A DNA stretch of 64,000 bases from Pseudomonadota bacterium (GCA_021785035.1 JAJYGP010000025.1:186001-250000); one strand, 5' to 3'. Numbered from the stretch's first letter, positions 8,779 through 17,300 are shown. Notes: generated from the letters alone by a model not told the origin. Made by a program: numbers and translations.

Positions 8779-8805
8779 GACCCTCTTTCGCGGGGGGGGG
8801 TCCTA
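8765..8805 (+). repeat. Imperfect direct repeat, right copy
   Basis: Matches the copy at 7906-7944. This copy has a run of ten G at 8791-8800 where the left copy has five, and ends at the trmL stop codon. Confidence 0.6.
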
Positions 8806-9285
8806 AGCGCCGCCGGCGAACCCCTGCTGGCGCCAAGCCTCGTAGACGGCGATGGCTACGGAATTGGAGAGGTTCAGGCTCCGGTTATTGGGACGCATGG
8901 GCAGTCGCAGTCTATGCTCGGGGGGTTGCGCTTGTAAGTGTTCGGCCGGCAGACCGCGGGTCTCGGGGCCGAACACCAAGGCGTCCCCCCTCTGGTATTG
9001 GACATCTGAGTAGAGTCGCGTCCCCCGCGTTGAGAAGGCCAGAATCCGTTCTGGGCGTATGGTACCGACAAAGGCCGCGAGGTTTGGGTGGACGCTCAGC
9101 GTCACCCATTCGTGATAATCGAGCCCGGCGCGGCGTAAAAGGCGATCCTCGAGCGCGAAGCCGAGCGGTTCGATGAGATGGAGACGGGCACCGGTATTCG
9201 CGCAGAGCCTGATGACGTTACCGGTATTGGGAGGAATCTCGGGCTCAAAAAGCACCACATGGAACAGCGGATCCGAATCTGACAT
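8803..9285 (-). CDS. trmL: tRNA (cytidine(34)-2'-O)-methyltransferase TrmL
   Basis: A SPOUT-class methyltransferase that modifies the wobble position of leucine tRNAs with S-adenosylmethionine. At 160 aa it has the length of TrmL/YibK. Family motifs visible are [13 protein letters not shown] near the N-terminus, FGPETRGLP in the middle, and [18 protein letters not shown], which forms the C-terminal trefoil knot and SAM site. The stop codon sits against the right direct repeat of the adjacent scar, but the gene looks intact. Confidence 0.95.
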   Translation of the reverse strand: MSDSDPLFHVVLFEPEIPPNTGNVIRLCANTGARLHLIEPLGFALEDRLLRRAGLDYHEWVTLSVHPNLAAFVGTIRPERILAFSTRGTRLYSDVQYQRGDALVFGPETRGLPAEHLQAQPPEHRLRLPMRPNNRSLNLSNSVAIAVYEAWRQQGFAGGA

Positions 9286-9488
9286 AAGTGTATGCTCTCT
9301 CTAAAGCCCCTATATAAGTAAGATATTGCGCCCCGAACTCATTCAGATGGGCCGGCCTTCGCTCAAAACAGAATCGGAGCCTGACCACCGAGCTAGACTA
9401 TATTCCGACACCTACTATGCTATACCGTAGGGTGGCTTTATTCAGCGGTTCCTTGTTATGCGTCCCCGGTCTTCGGTTTGAATCTTGT

Positions 9489-9504
9489 CGGCACGCTTTA
9501 TGCA
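9489..9504 (+). promoter_or_regulatory. Candidate sigma-54 promoter of the major pilin gene
   Basis: CGGCAC-GCTTT-ATGCA has the invariant GG (9490-9491) and GC (9502-9503) separated by ten bases, matching TGGCAC-N5-TTGCA at 5/6 and 4/5 positions. Transcription would begin near 9515, leaving about 95 bases of leader before the ATG at 9609. Pilin genes are often sigma-54 dependent, and an NtrC-type activator is encoded 4 kb upstream. The rest of the 9286-9608 gap shows nothing else recognisable. Confidence 0.55.
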
Positions 9505-9608
9505 CGAGTTCAGGCAGACTGGTCAGGAAGTAAATGGTTACGGTCCGGACCACAACGGCAGAAGCTTTTTTGAAGAATTCACGTTTTTACTTTACGAGGG
9601 CGTTGGCT

Positions 9609-10124
9609 ATGAAAAGACAAGAAGCGGGTTTTACACTCATTGAACTCGTGGTCGTGATTATCATCCTCGGGATCTTGGCGGCGGTGGCTCTTCCGAAATT
9701 CATGGGTTTGAGCACCGACGCCCGAGTCTCGGTGGTAAACGGTATGAGCGGCTCAGTGAACGAGGCGGCTGACATGGTCCATGCCTTGGCCGAGGTACAA
9801 GGTACGGTTAGTGGCGGCACGGTGACGCTACCAGGTGGTACCACGGTTACCATCGATAATGGATATCCAGACTCGTCTGCAACCGGGATATTGCTCGCGC
9901 TGCAGGGTGGGTCTACCACTGTGTCTGCGGCCTTCCCCTTTACCTTTGTCGCTGGTACGGGCAAGCCGGCTACCTCGGTGGCAACTTTTGAATATACTGC
10001 GACCTCTACTACGGACGGTACCACAACGACTGGCACGCCGAACACAACCTGCACTGTAACCTATACCCCACCGGCATCTTCTGGAGATGAGCCTACCATC
10101 GGAGAGGACCTAGCCGGGTGTTAG
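9609..10124 (+). CDS. mshA: MshA-like major type IV pilin
   Basis: The structural subunit of an MSHA-type pilus. The 171-aa product starts MKRQEAG|FTLIELVVVIII: a short basic leader, the prepilin peptidase site after Gly, Glu at +5 and a hydrophobic helix. The C-terminus has two cysteines (NTTC and LAGC) that would close the usual disulfide loop. The mature part is rich in Thr, Ser and Gly. The start at 9609 has a GAGGG ribosome site; the frame is open further upstream but only this Met gives a proper leader. A stem-loop follows the stop, and a sigma-54-like promoter precedes the gene. Confidence 0.88.
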   Translation: MKRQEAGFTLIELVVVIIILGILAAVALPKFMGLSTDARVSVVNGMSGSVNEAADMVHALAEVQGTVSGGTVTLPGGTTVTIDNGYPDSSATGILLALQGGSTTVSAAFPFTFVAGTGKPATSVATFEYTATSTTDGTTTTGTPNTTCTVTYTPPASSGDEPTIGEDLAGC

Positions 10125-10130
10125 GCGGAG

Positions 10131-10158
10131 TAGGCCCGTAGCCGATAGCGCGGGCCTA
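10131..10158 (+). other. Stem-loop after the major pilin gene
   Basis: TAGGCCCG (10131-10138) pairs with CGGGCCTA (10151-10158), an 8-bp stem with a 12-base loop, seven bases after the mshA stop. It has no T-run, so it is more likely an mRNA-stabilising or partial attenuator structure than a full terminator. Confidence 0.5.
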
Positions 10159-10266
10159 TCCTTATCCCCTATGGTCAGGCGTCGCTGGACAGGTGTTTCA
10201 CAGAGGGCCCCGTTCCCTTGGTTGGGGGTTGGCCGTCGGCGGGGCCTTGATGGGAATTTTGGGACT

Positions 10267-10716
10267 ATGGTCTCGGGTTACACTTTGCTCGAGGTCGTAG
10301 TCGTTTTAGTTGTAGTGGGTATTTTGGCGGCGGTCTTGGCGCCGCGCTTTATTGGGACTTCGGGATTTACCGGACAGACTACGGCTGACAAGCTTTTGAT
10401 GGCGGCCCGTTACGCCGAGACCTTGGCGCAAAATCAAGGCGTCGCTACCGCTCTTACAGTGGGTTCCACGACCTTTGAGGTGACGCAGAATGGGACCCCG
10501 GTACCGAATCCGACGTTACAATCGACCGACTTTGTTGTGTCCTTCCCTTCTGGCGTGACGGTGACCCCCAGCACTACCGTGACCTTTGTTCGTGGTAGTG
10601 GGCCAAGCCTTGCGCCGACATTTACCGTGGCCGGCCGAGGTCCCGCGATCCAGGTTTATGTGACGGCGGCAGGCGATACCTATGAGTGTCACTCGGGGGG
10701 TCCATGCCCCCCTTAA
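10267..10716 (+). CDS. mshC: MshC-like minor pilin
   Basis: A minor pilin or pseudopilin of the GspH/MshC type, thought to prime or modify the pilus. The start at 10267 yields MVSG|YTLLEVVVVLVVVG, with a prepilin site, +5 Glu and hydrophobic helix. The mature part, of about 145 residues, ends in a small Cys pair (ECHSGGPC). The frame is open upstream to 10171, but that part is basic and lacks a leader. The next gene starts inside its 3' end. Assignment to MshC rests on position after mshA and general shape. Confidence 0.75.
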   Translation: MVSGYTLLEVVVVLVVVGILAAVLAPRFIGTSGFTGQTTADKLLMAARYAETLAQNQGVATALTVGSTTFEVTQNGTPVPNPTLQSTDFVVSFPSGVTVTPSTTVTFVRGSGPSLAPTFTVAGRGPAIQVYVTAAGDTYECHSGGPCPP

Positions 10717-11114
10717 CATGTGCCCCGTCTAGAGCGCTCAGCGGTAAAGAGCAGGGGCTTAGTCTTATCGAACTCATTGTCGCCATTGTCCTTCTCGCGA
10801 TCCTGGGTGTGGGATTTTTGTCGATGTATGCCGACGTTACGCGCCGCAGCGCCAGCGCTGATCAAGTGGCGCCTATGACGTGGTTTGCGCAGGGGGTTAT
10901 GGAAGAGGAACTGCGGCAAACGGAGTTAGGGCTAGCCCCTTTTAACGCAACCCAGACAGCGGGGCCGTATAAAGTTGTGGCGCAAGTCGTTAGCCAGACC
11001 CAAAAACGCGTGTCGACCGGAAGCTATTATGCGTATTTTGTCACCGTCACCGTCACCTGCGTTACCCGCTCATGTCAGCCGTTAATCCTGGCTTCTTATG
11101 TCTACACGACTTAA
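10704..11114 (+). CDS. mshD: MshD-like minor pilin
   Basis: A minor pilin of about 136 aa. A longer leader is followed by KEQG|LSLIELIVAIVLLAI, a class III prepilin signal with Glu at +5. A later Cys pair (TCVTRSC) could form a disulfide. The start at 10704 overlaps the end of mshC by 13 bases and has a G-rich ribosome site just upstream. The order after mshA and mshC matches MshD of the Vibrio MSHA operon. Confidence 0.75.
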   Translation: MPPLTCAPSRALSGKEQGLSLIELIVAIVLLAILGVGFLSMYADVTRRSASADQVAPMTWFAQGVMEEELRQTELGLAPFNATQTAGPYKVVAQVVSQTQKRVSTGSYYAYFVTVTVTCVTRSCQPLILASYVYTT

Positions 11115-11586
11115 CTCCGGCATGACGCTGATTGAGATGGTCGTCACGATCGTGCTGACGGCCATCTTGATGGCGGTCGCCGCCCCGCTCATTATCCACC
11201 TGGTTGATGGCTATACGGCGGCCGCTGCCGGCGCTGATCTTGTCTCGGCGTCTGAGCCGGCGATTTGGCAGATCCAATGGGACGCGCGAAACGCCAACTC
11301 GATGAGCGTCAATGTGGGCACAACGTCGTGCATGCTTTTGTTACAGCAACCTAACAATACAGAAATCCGCTATCAGTATGAGTATGGAGCTGGCCAGATT
11401 TTTCAGATACTTCCGGTCAGTGGCGCTACGCCCGTTCTTTTATTGAGCGACCTGAGCTCACCCTCAGGCCAGTGTCCGTTTGTTGTTTCGAATAGTCGTC
11501 TGGTGACGTACGACTTGCAGTATCAGGGGCCGAGTGGCCAGGGCCGACTTGTGGTTGAGGGGGCCCTATCCGCTTATGCGTTTTAA
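11098..11586 (+). CDS. mshO: MshO-like minor pilin
   Basis: A 162-aa minor pilin with leader MSTRLNSG|MTLIEMVVTIVLTAI, cleaved after Gly and with Glu at +5. Downstream are a GYTAAAAGADLVSASEPAIW stretch typical of the MshO/PilW helix and two cysteines. It overlaps the end of the MshD-like gene by 17 bases, so the two are translationally coupled. The name follows gene order and shape; sequence details beyond the helix are weak. Confidence 0.73.
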   Translation: MSTRLNSGMTLIEMVVTIVLTAILMAVAAPLIIHLVDGYTAAAAGADLVSASEPAIWQIQWDARNANSMSVNVGTTSCMLLLQQPNNTEIRYQYEYGAGQIFQILPVSGATPVLLLSDLSSPSGQCPFVVSNSRLVTYDLQYQGPSGQGRLVVEGALSAYAF

Positions 11587-12088
11587 TACGCGTCAATCGA
11601 CTCCGGGGTTCGTTCTGGTGACCTTAATCTTCCTGCTGTTGATCGGCAGCCTGTTGCTTGCTGTCATGGCCTACCTGTATGGGACCGCGGAGGGGGGGCA
11701 GGGCTTACAGAACGCTGGGGCTAACGCCTTTGTGGCCGCTGAAAGTGGCGATCAGTACGGCGTGTATTACCTCGAGACACAGTACAGCACGGCGCTGCCG
11801 CCCAGCACTCTTACGGTAACGGCGCCTTTGGCGACCCCTTCGGCCTGCACGCCACCGGTTGTGACGATTACTGCTACCAGCAAAATCACCAAAAAAGGCG
11901 GCAATTACTCCGTTCAGTCGGTGGCGGTCTGTGGTTCCCCGGCGGCCCGCTGGACGGTCGTGCGGTCGGTAACGGCCGCCCCCGGCAACGCCACGACTGG
12001 CAAGGGCAACAGGGGTCGAGGAAAGGGTACGGGGCGCGGTAAAACGTCGGGCTTTATCTATACCGTTACAGGATGGGCGGAGCAGTAA
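11576..12088 (+). CDS. mshP: MshP-like minor pilin/PilX protein
   Basis: A 170-aa protein with a basic N-terminus, PG|FVLVTLIFLLLIGSLLLA helix and an FVAAESGDQYGVYYLE stretch like PilX/MshP. As in many MshP proteins, the +5 Glu is absent (Thr). An odd Gly/Lys/Arg tract (GKGNRGRGKGTGRGK) lies near the C-terminus, so the surface would be strongly basic there. The start at 11576 overlaps the MshO-like stop by 11 bases. A new promoter follows at 12.1 kb, so this gene ends the pilin operon. Confidence 0.7.
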   Translation: MRFNTRQSTPGFVLVTLIFLLLIGSLLLAVMAYLYGTAEGGQGLQNAGANAFVAAESGDQYGVYYLETQYSTALPPSTLTVTAPLATPSACTPPVVTITATSKITKKGGNYSVQSVAVCGSPAARWTVVRSVTAAPGNATTGKGNRGRGKGTGRGKTSGFIYTVTGWAEQ

Positions 12089-12118
12089 GCGCGCTGAATG
12101 CGGGCGCCCTCTGAGAGA

Positions 12119-12149
12119 TTGACATACACGTTGATCGTTTTGCTATACC
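12119..12149 (+). promoter_or_regulatory. Candidate sigma-70 promoter of mshE
   Basis: A perfect -35 TTGACA (12119-12124) and an extended -10 TGCTATACC (12141-12149), spacer 19, lie 35 bp before the mshE ATG. This would give the assembly genes a transcription start separate from the pilins. Confidence 0.55.
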
Positions 12150-12184
12150 TAGAGTAGTGCATGCGGGTAACACGGGTGGAAGCT

Positions 12185-13906
12185 ATGGTGACAGAATCAG
12201 CAGTAGCATTGCGTCCCCGTAAAGCGCGGTTGGGCGATCTTTTGCTTGAGCATAAGGTGATCTCCCAGGAGCAATTGGAGACGGCCTTGGGGGATCAGCG
12301 CAAAAGCGGCCGGCGCTTGGGACGGGTCCTGATCGAAAACGGCTACTTGACGGAGGACGCGCTGCTTGAGTTTCTGTCGCGCCAGCTCAAGATTCCCCAT
12401 GTTGATCTAAGGCGCTACACGTTCCTTCCCGATATTGTCCGTTTGATTCCCGAAGCCTATGCGCGGCGCTTCCGGGCGGTCGCCTTGCGCGAGGAGGACG
12501 GTGCCCTTTTGGTGGGGCTCGCCGACCCTATCGACATCTTCGCACACGACGAGATTGCGCGTCTTGTGCAACGACCACTCAAGATCGCAGTCGTAAAGGA
12601 GGCCGATCTTTTAAAGGCCCTGGATGTCGTGTATCGGCGGACGGAGGAGATCAGCGGGCTCGCCGCCGAATTGGAGCAGGAGCTCTCGGCTTACGACATT
12701 GATCTTGGCATGGGCCCGGCGGCTGCCGAGGGCACGAACGATGCCCCGGTGGTCAAGCTTCTGCAGACGATTTTCGAAGACGCGATTCAGGTGAATGCCT
12801 CGGATATCCACATCGAGCCAGACGAGGCGGCGGTGCGGGTGCGCTTTCGGATCGACGGTGAACTACGCGTGCAAACGACCGCCGACCGCAAGATTGCCCA
12901 GGCCTTGGTCTCGCGTCTGAAGCTTATGGCGGCCCTCGACATCTCCGAGCGTCGTTTGCCACAGGATGGTCGCTGCCAGGTGCGGTTTCGCGATACCGTG
13001 ATCGACGTCCGCATGTCGACAGTCCCGGTGCAATACGGCGAATCGGTGGCGATGCGCCTTTTGAACCAATCGAATGGGATCCTCGAGCTGGATCGCCTGG
13101 GTATGCCCGCAGACCTGCTGATACGCCTGCGAGCCATGATTCATCAGCCGCATGGCCTGGTCTTGGTGACGGGACCTACCGGGAGCGGGAAGACCACCAC
13201 CTTGTACGGGGCCTTGAAGGAACTGAACGCGACCTCGGCGAAGCTTTTGACCGTCGAGGACCCGGTCGAGTACCGGCTGCCAGGGGTCAACCAAGTGCAG
13301 GTCAATAGCAAGATCGACCTGACCTTTGCTCGTGTTTTACGGGCTTTTCTGCGTCAAGACCCGGATATCCTTTTGATCGGCGAGATGCGCGACACTGAGA
13401 CCGTGGAAATCGGCCTGCGCGCGGCCATGACTGGGCACTTAGTGCTCTCCAGTCTCCACACCCATGACGCCATTTCGAGTGCCCTGCGCCTTATGGATAT
13501 GGGCGCGGAACCCTACCTCGTTGCCGCGTCTTTGCGCGGCGTCGTGGCCCAAAGATTGGTCCGCCGCGTATGCGAGAGCTGTGCCGAGCCGGTGGCGGCG
13601 ACCGCGGTCGAGGCGGCCCTTTTTGCTCGAGAACTAGGCCCTGATGTCGCAGTGACCCTCCGCCGCGGGCGCGGTTGCGCCTTTTGTCAGCAGACGGGCT
13701 TTCGCGGGCGCGCGGGCATCTACGAGCTTTTGGAGATCGACGAGACGCTGATGTTCGCGCTTCAGAGCCGCAATCCCGAGGCCTTCCAGCGCGCGGCTCT
13801 GGCGCAGCCCCAATATCGGCGGCTGCGCGCTGAGGCCTTAACCCAGGCGGCGCGTGGCGTGACGACCTCAGAAGAAGCCCTGCGCGCCGTGTACGGGATC
13901 GGTTGA
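12185..13906 (+). CDS. mshE: MshE pilus extension ATPase
   Basis: A hexameric ATPase of the GspE/PilB family that powers pilus assembly; 573 aa. The N-terminal MshEN domain has two c-di-GMP-binding type motifs, beginning RLGDLLLEHKVIS (15-27) and RLGRVLIENGYLT (44-56). The C-terminal half has Walker A GPTGSGKTTT (about 329-338), Asp-box and Walker B LLIGEMRDTET (about 395), and a zinc site from CESC and CAFC (about 462-501). The ATG at 12185 has GGTGGAAG upstream; a start at 12161 is possible. Activity is probably tuned by c-di-GMP, as shown for MshE of Vibrio. Confidence 0.93.
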   Translation: MVTESAVALRPRKARLGDLLLEHKVISQEQLETALGDQRKSGRRLGRVLIENGYLTEDALLEFLSRQLKIPHVDLRRYTFLPDIVRLIPEAYARRFRAVALREEDGALLVGLADPIDIFAHDEIARLVQRPLKIAVVKEADLLKALDVVYRRTEEISGLAAELEQELSAYDIDLGMGPAAAEGTNDAPVVKLLQTIFEDAIQVNASDIHIEPDEAAVRVRFRIDGELRVQTTADRKIAQALVSRLKLMAALDISERRLPQDGRCQVRFRDTVIDVRMSTVPVQYGESVAMRLLNQSNGILELDRLGMPADLLIRLRAMIHQPHGLVLVTGPTGSGKTTTLYGALKELNATSAKLLTVEDPVEYRLPGVNQVQVNSKIDLTFARVLRAFLRQDPDILLIGEMRDTETVEIGLRAAMTGHLVLSSLHTHDAISSALRLMDMGAEPYLVAASLRGVVAQRLVRRVCESCAEPVAATAVEAALFARELGPDVAVTLRRGRGCAFCQQTGFRGRAGIYELLEIDETLMFALQSRNPEAFQRAALAQPQYRRLRAEALTQAARGVTTSEEALRAVYGIG

Positions 13907-15138
13907 TGGGGGCTTTTCGCTATAAGGGCCGCAACATCCGCGGCGAGGCCGTCGCGGGGTTTATGGAAGCCGCCACGACCGACGCGGTCGCGAATCACTT
14001 ATTCAATCTCGGTATCACCCCTATCGATATTCACGCGGCCCCGCCGCCCTCGCAATCGATCTGGATGCGCGAACTGGGACATAAGCGTATCGAGCTCACC
14101 GAAGTCATCTTGTTTTGTCGACAGATGTACACCTTGATCAAGGCCGGCGTACCGATCATGCAGGCCCTGAAGGGTTTACGCGACTCGACGCATAACCGCA
14201 CCTTTGCCGGTGTCATAGGGCAGCTCAATGAGGCCCTTGATGCCGGACTTGATCTTACGGCGGCCGTAAAGCGCCACCCCAAGGTGTTTTCGACGCTCTT
14301 TGTAAGTCTTATCCAGATTGGCGAAACGAGCGGCACGCTCGATCAGTCCTTCTTGCAGCTTGCCAGTTATCTTGAACGCGAGCAGGAGACCCAGCAGCGT
14401 ATCAAATCGGCGACTCGCTATCCGCTCTTTGTGGTGATAGCACTGGTCATTGCCGTTTTTATCATCAACATCTTTGTGATCCCCGCCTTTGCCCATGTTT
14501 ATGCCGGATTGCACGCGAAGCTCCCTTTAGCGACACGTATTTTGATTGCCACTTCGCGGTTTACGGTGGCCTACTGGTACGACATGATCGCGGCCGTCGT
14601 TCTGACGGCGTTTGCCATTCGCACCTATGTTCGGACTCCCAACGGCCGCTATCGCTGGCACCATTGGCGCCTTCATATTCCGATAGTGGGCCCGATCTTT
14701 TCCCGGGCGCTGCTGGGGCGCTTTGCGCGCGCCCTTTCGATCACCATCAAAAGCGGCGTACCGCTCATTCAGGGTCTTACGGTCATCAGTCGTGCCGTCG
14801 ACAACGAATATGTCGCGGCCCGCATCCTGCAAATGCGTGACGGAATCGAACGCGGCGAAAGCCTGACGCGCACCGCCCAGGCGACCGGCCTTTTCCCGCC
14901 TTTGGTGCTGCAAATGGTGTCGGTCGGGGAAGAAAGCGGCGCGATTGATGCCCTGATGAACGATGTGGCTGAGTACTACGAGCGCGAGGTCGACTACGAT
15001 CTGCGTAACCTCAGTACCGCCATAGAGCCGCTGTTGGTGGTCGCCATGGGAATTTTGGTACTGATCCTGGCGCTCGGCGTATTCCTCCCGATGTGGGATT
15101 TGGCGCACGCTGCGTTTAAGCAAAACGGCGGCATATAG
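13906..15138 (+). CDS. mshG: MshG inner-membrane platform protein
   Basis: A polytopic GspF/PilC-type protein of 410 aa that anchors the pilus assembly machine. Two repeats of the T2SSF domain are visible: the first with ILFCRQMYTLIKAGVPIMQAL, the second with LGRFARALSITIKSGVPLIQGL. Each is followed by hydrophobic helices, and the last TM lies near LVVAMGILVLILALGVFL. Its ATG overlaps the mshE stop (ATGA), showing coupling with the ATPase it binds. An upstream in-frame TTG is less likely. Confidence 0.92.
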   Translation: MGAFRYKGRNIRGEAVAGFMEAATTDAVANHLFNLGITPIDIHAAPPPSQSIWMRELGHKRIELTEVILFCRQMYTLIKAGVPIMQALKGLRDSTHNRTFAGVIGQLNEALDAGLDLTAAVKRHPKVFSTLFVSLIQIGETSGTLDQSFLQLASYLEREQETQQRIKSATRYPLFVVIALVIAVFIINIFVIPAFAHVYAGLHAKLPLATRILIATSRFTVAYWYDMIAAVVLTAFAIRTYVRTPNGRYRWHHWRLHIPIVGPIFSRALLGRFARALSITIKSGVPLIQGLTVISRAVDNEYVAARILQMRDGIERGESLTRTAQATGLFPPLVLQMVSVGEESGAIDALMNDVAEYYEREVDYDLRNLSTAIEPLLVVAMGILVLILALGVFLPMWDLAHAAFKQNGGI

Positions 15139-15189
15139 AAAAGCGGGTCGGACTCGTAAAGAGGGGCGTTCCGTGAGGATCGAGATTTC

Positions 15190-15690
15190 GTGATCGGTGT
15201 AAGACAAGAAGGTTTCGGGCGTTTCGAGACCCTGTTCGCGTTGGGCGCTGCGCTGGTTTTCGCCCTGATTCTGGGAATGACGCTCGAGCATGCCCTCAGT
15301 CTCTACCGCAGCCGATCCCGTGACCAGGCGCTACGCGCGGCCCAAGCGGCGGTCGATAACTGGGCGGGTACCTTTAAGCGCACCGAGACCCCTAATCCCC
15401 ATACGCTGACGATGGGGCGCCATTTCATTCGGTTTACGACCATTCATCATGAGACCTATTTGTATGCCTGGCATCGCGGGGGGTTTGTCACGAAGTCCCT
15501 CAACAATGGTCCGCCCCGGGTCCTGGCCCGTGACATCGCGCGCTTGCAATTTGCCTATTGGCGTCGAAACGGGAAAACCCCCGCTCAAAACGCGCTTCAG
15601 GTGCGCTATGTCGAGATGACGTTGACCGTTGTGCATGGTACTGTTGATAAAACCTATACATTAATCGTAGCGCCCCGGGCCTTTACCTAG
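15190..15690 (+). CDS. Pilin-like protein in the MshF position
   Basis: A 166-aa protein starting with GTG (GAGGATCGAG upstream). Residues 7-35 read EG|FGRFETLFALGAALVFAL, which fits a prepilin peptidase site with Glu at +5 and a hydrophobic helix. The rest is basic and globular, without cysteines. It lies between mshG and mshI, where Vibrio carries mshF or mshB, but the order here is rearranged. I call it a minor pilin-like protein, possibly MshF. Confidence 0.6.
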   Translation: MIGVRQEGFGRFETLFALGAALVFALILGMTLEHALSLYRSRSRDQALRAAQAAVDNWAGTFKRTETPNPHTLTMGRHFIRFTTIHHETYLYAWHRGGFVTKSLNNGPPRVLARDIARLQFAYWRRNGKTPAQNALQVRYVEMTLTVVHGTVDKTYTLIVAPRAFT

Positions 15691-15723
15691 AAGGGCGCGC
15701 GACAGAGACGGCGGAGGGGTTAT

Positions 15724-16629
15724 ATGTGGGGACGGTTACAACGTGAGCGCGCGACCTCGGGTCTTGTGGGACTTGGCGTGCATGCGTCCGGCCTATCCCT
15801 TGTGCAGGTGCGGCGCCCGTCGCGGGGGGCGCCCCAGATCGTGGCCGCCGAATTCCGTCCGTTTTCAGGTGTCGAGCCCGACAAGGTTCTAGCGCGCCTG
15901 GTTATCGACTATGACCTCAAGCGCCATCGGTGTACCACGTTCTTGGGGGCGGGCGAGTACCGGCTGATTCAGACCGAGGCTCCGGACGTGAAGCCTGACG
16001 AGCTGAAGGCCGCGTTGCGCTGGCGCATCAAGGATCTGATCGATTTTCATGTCAACGATGCCACGATCGATGTTTTTGATGTACCGGTTCAGGCGCCCGG
16101 GCGGACCGCGCTTGTCTACGTAGTCGTGGGTCGCAACGAGGCGATCCGCAAGCGCGTCGAGTTTTTTCAGGATGCGGGAGTGGCGCTCGATATTATCGAC
16201 ATCCCTGAACTCGCCCAGCGCAATCTCGCGCTGCTTTTACCGCAGGACCAAGAAGGCGCCGCGCTTTTGACCTTGGATGGGGATGCCGGCCTCATTACGA
16301 TTACCCGTAACGGGGAGCTTTATTTGTCGCGTACGATCTCGGGTGGCTTGACCGAAGGCGCCGGATTCGAACGACTGTTGCTCGAACTGCAGCGCTCTCT
16401 CGACTATTTTGAAAGTTCTTTTCGGCAAAATCCCATCATGAATGTCGTCGTGGCGCCTTGGTTTTCGCAGGCAACGGCCCTTGCTGACTTTCTTAAGTCC
16501 AATCTGAGTCAACGTGTGACCGTATGGGAGGAGGGTCGCTATGGCGATCTCGGCGCTTCTGTCCCTGTCCCCGAGAGCTGTTTCCTGACCCTGGGCGCCG
16601 CGTTACGCGAGGATAAGGTCACGTTATGA
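15724..16629 (+). CDS. mshI: MshI-like cytoplasmic assembly protein (PilM/GspL type)
   Basis: A 301-aa actin-like-fold protein of the PilM/MshI group. Landmarks are LVGLGVHASGLSLVQVR at the start, the KPDELKAALRWRIKDLIDF block and an IDIPELAQRNLA stretch, all typical of MshI. It has no membrane segment, so it should sit on the cytoplasmic face and bind the next protein's N-terminus. GGAGGGG precedes the ATG. The stop overlaps the next gene by four bases. Confidence 0.8.
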   Translation: MWGRLQRERATSGLVGLGVHASGLSLVQVRRPSRGAPQIVAAEFRPFSGVEPDKVLARLVIDYDLKRHRCTTFLGAGEYRLIQTEAPDVKPDELKAALRWRIKDLIDFHVNDATIDVFDVPVQAPGRTALVYVVVGRNEAIRKRVEFFQDAGVALDIIDIPELAQRNLALLLPQDQEGAALLTLDGDAGLITITRNGELYLSRTISGGLTEGAGFERLLLELQRSLDYFESSFRQNPIMNVVVAPWFSQATALADFLKSNLSQRVTVWEEGRYGDLGASVPVPESCFLTLGAALREDKVTL

Positions 16630-17300
16630 CCCAACAACAGGTCAATCTTTATCACCCCATATTTCGTCGCGAGCAGAAGTTGTTTACCGCCCAGACTATG
16701 GTGCGGGCCTGGGCCGCTTTGCTCATACTAGCCTTGCTCGTCTCTGGCTTTGACGCTTGGCAAACCCACGACCTCAGCCAGGCCTTGCGCAATTCGACGG
16801 CCACCCTCAAAACGGCGCAGGCCCGTCTTGCCAGCGCCTATAGAATCTTCGGCGTGGGGCGTGCGCAAAATGAGCTGACGGCTCTGAAAAGGCGCGAGCA
16901 GACCTTAAGTCACCTCTCGCAGTTTTTGCGCGAAAGTCGGCGGGCCCAGGTCGGACCGGCCCCGGTCTTGCTGGCCGTAAGCGCGAGCGTGGTGCCAGAC
17001 TTATGGGTCACGCGTTTCTCCCTCGAGCGCAAAACGAAGGCGCTCATCCTAAAGGGTCACAGCGTGCACCCCTCGCTTGTCCCGGTGTTTTTGCATCGTC
17101 TCGTGACTCAGGCCACGCTTACCGGCTACCGCTTCCACAGCCTATCCGTGACGCGTCAGAAAATTCACCACCGCTACCTGTCTTACGTCAATTTCACCGC
17201 CACCACGGTGTCTTCGCGTCGCTTGGCCAAGGACCATCAAGCGACGTCCCCGAGGTCGGCCGCTCAGGGTACCGGCAAGGATCGTGGTCATGGGCATTAA
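16626..17300 (+). CDS. PilN-like bitopic assembly protein
   Basis: A 224-aa single-pass protein. It starts QQQVNLYHPIF, the conserved NLY(H)P motif by which PilN-type proteins bind PilM, followed by one TM (about 22-42) and a periplasmic coiled-coil and ferredoxin-like part. In Vibrio the corresponding gene is sometimes called mshI2. It overlaps mshI (ATGA), and the following mshJ-like ATG lies within its last codons. Confidence 0.8.
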   Translation: MTQQQVNLYHPIFRREQKLFTAQTMVRAWAALLILALLVSGFDAWQTHDLSQALRNSTATLKTAQARLASAYRIFGVGRAQNELTALKRREQTLSHLSQFLRESRRAQVGPAPVLLAVSASVVPDLWVTRFSLERKTKALILKGHSVHPSLVPVFLHRLVTQATLTGYRFHSLSVTRQKIHHRYLSYVNFTATTVSSRRLAKDHQATSPRSAAQGTGKDRGHGH

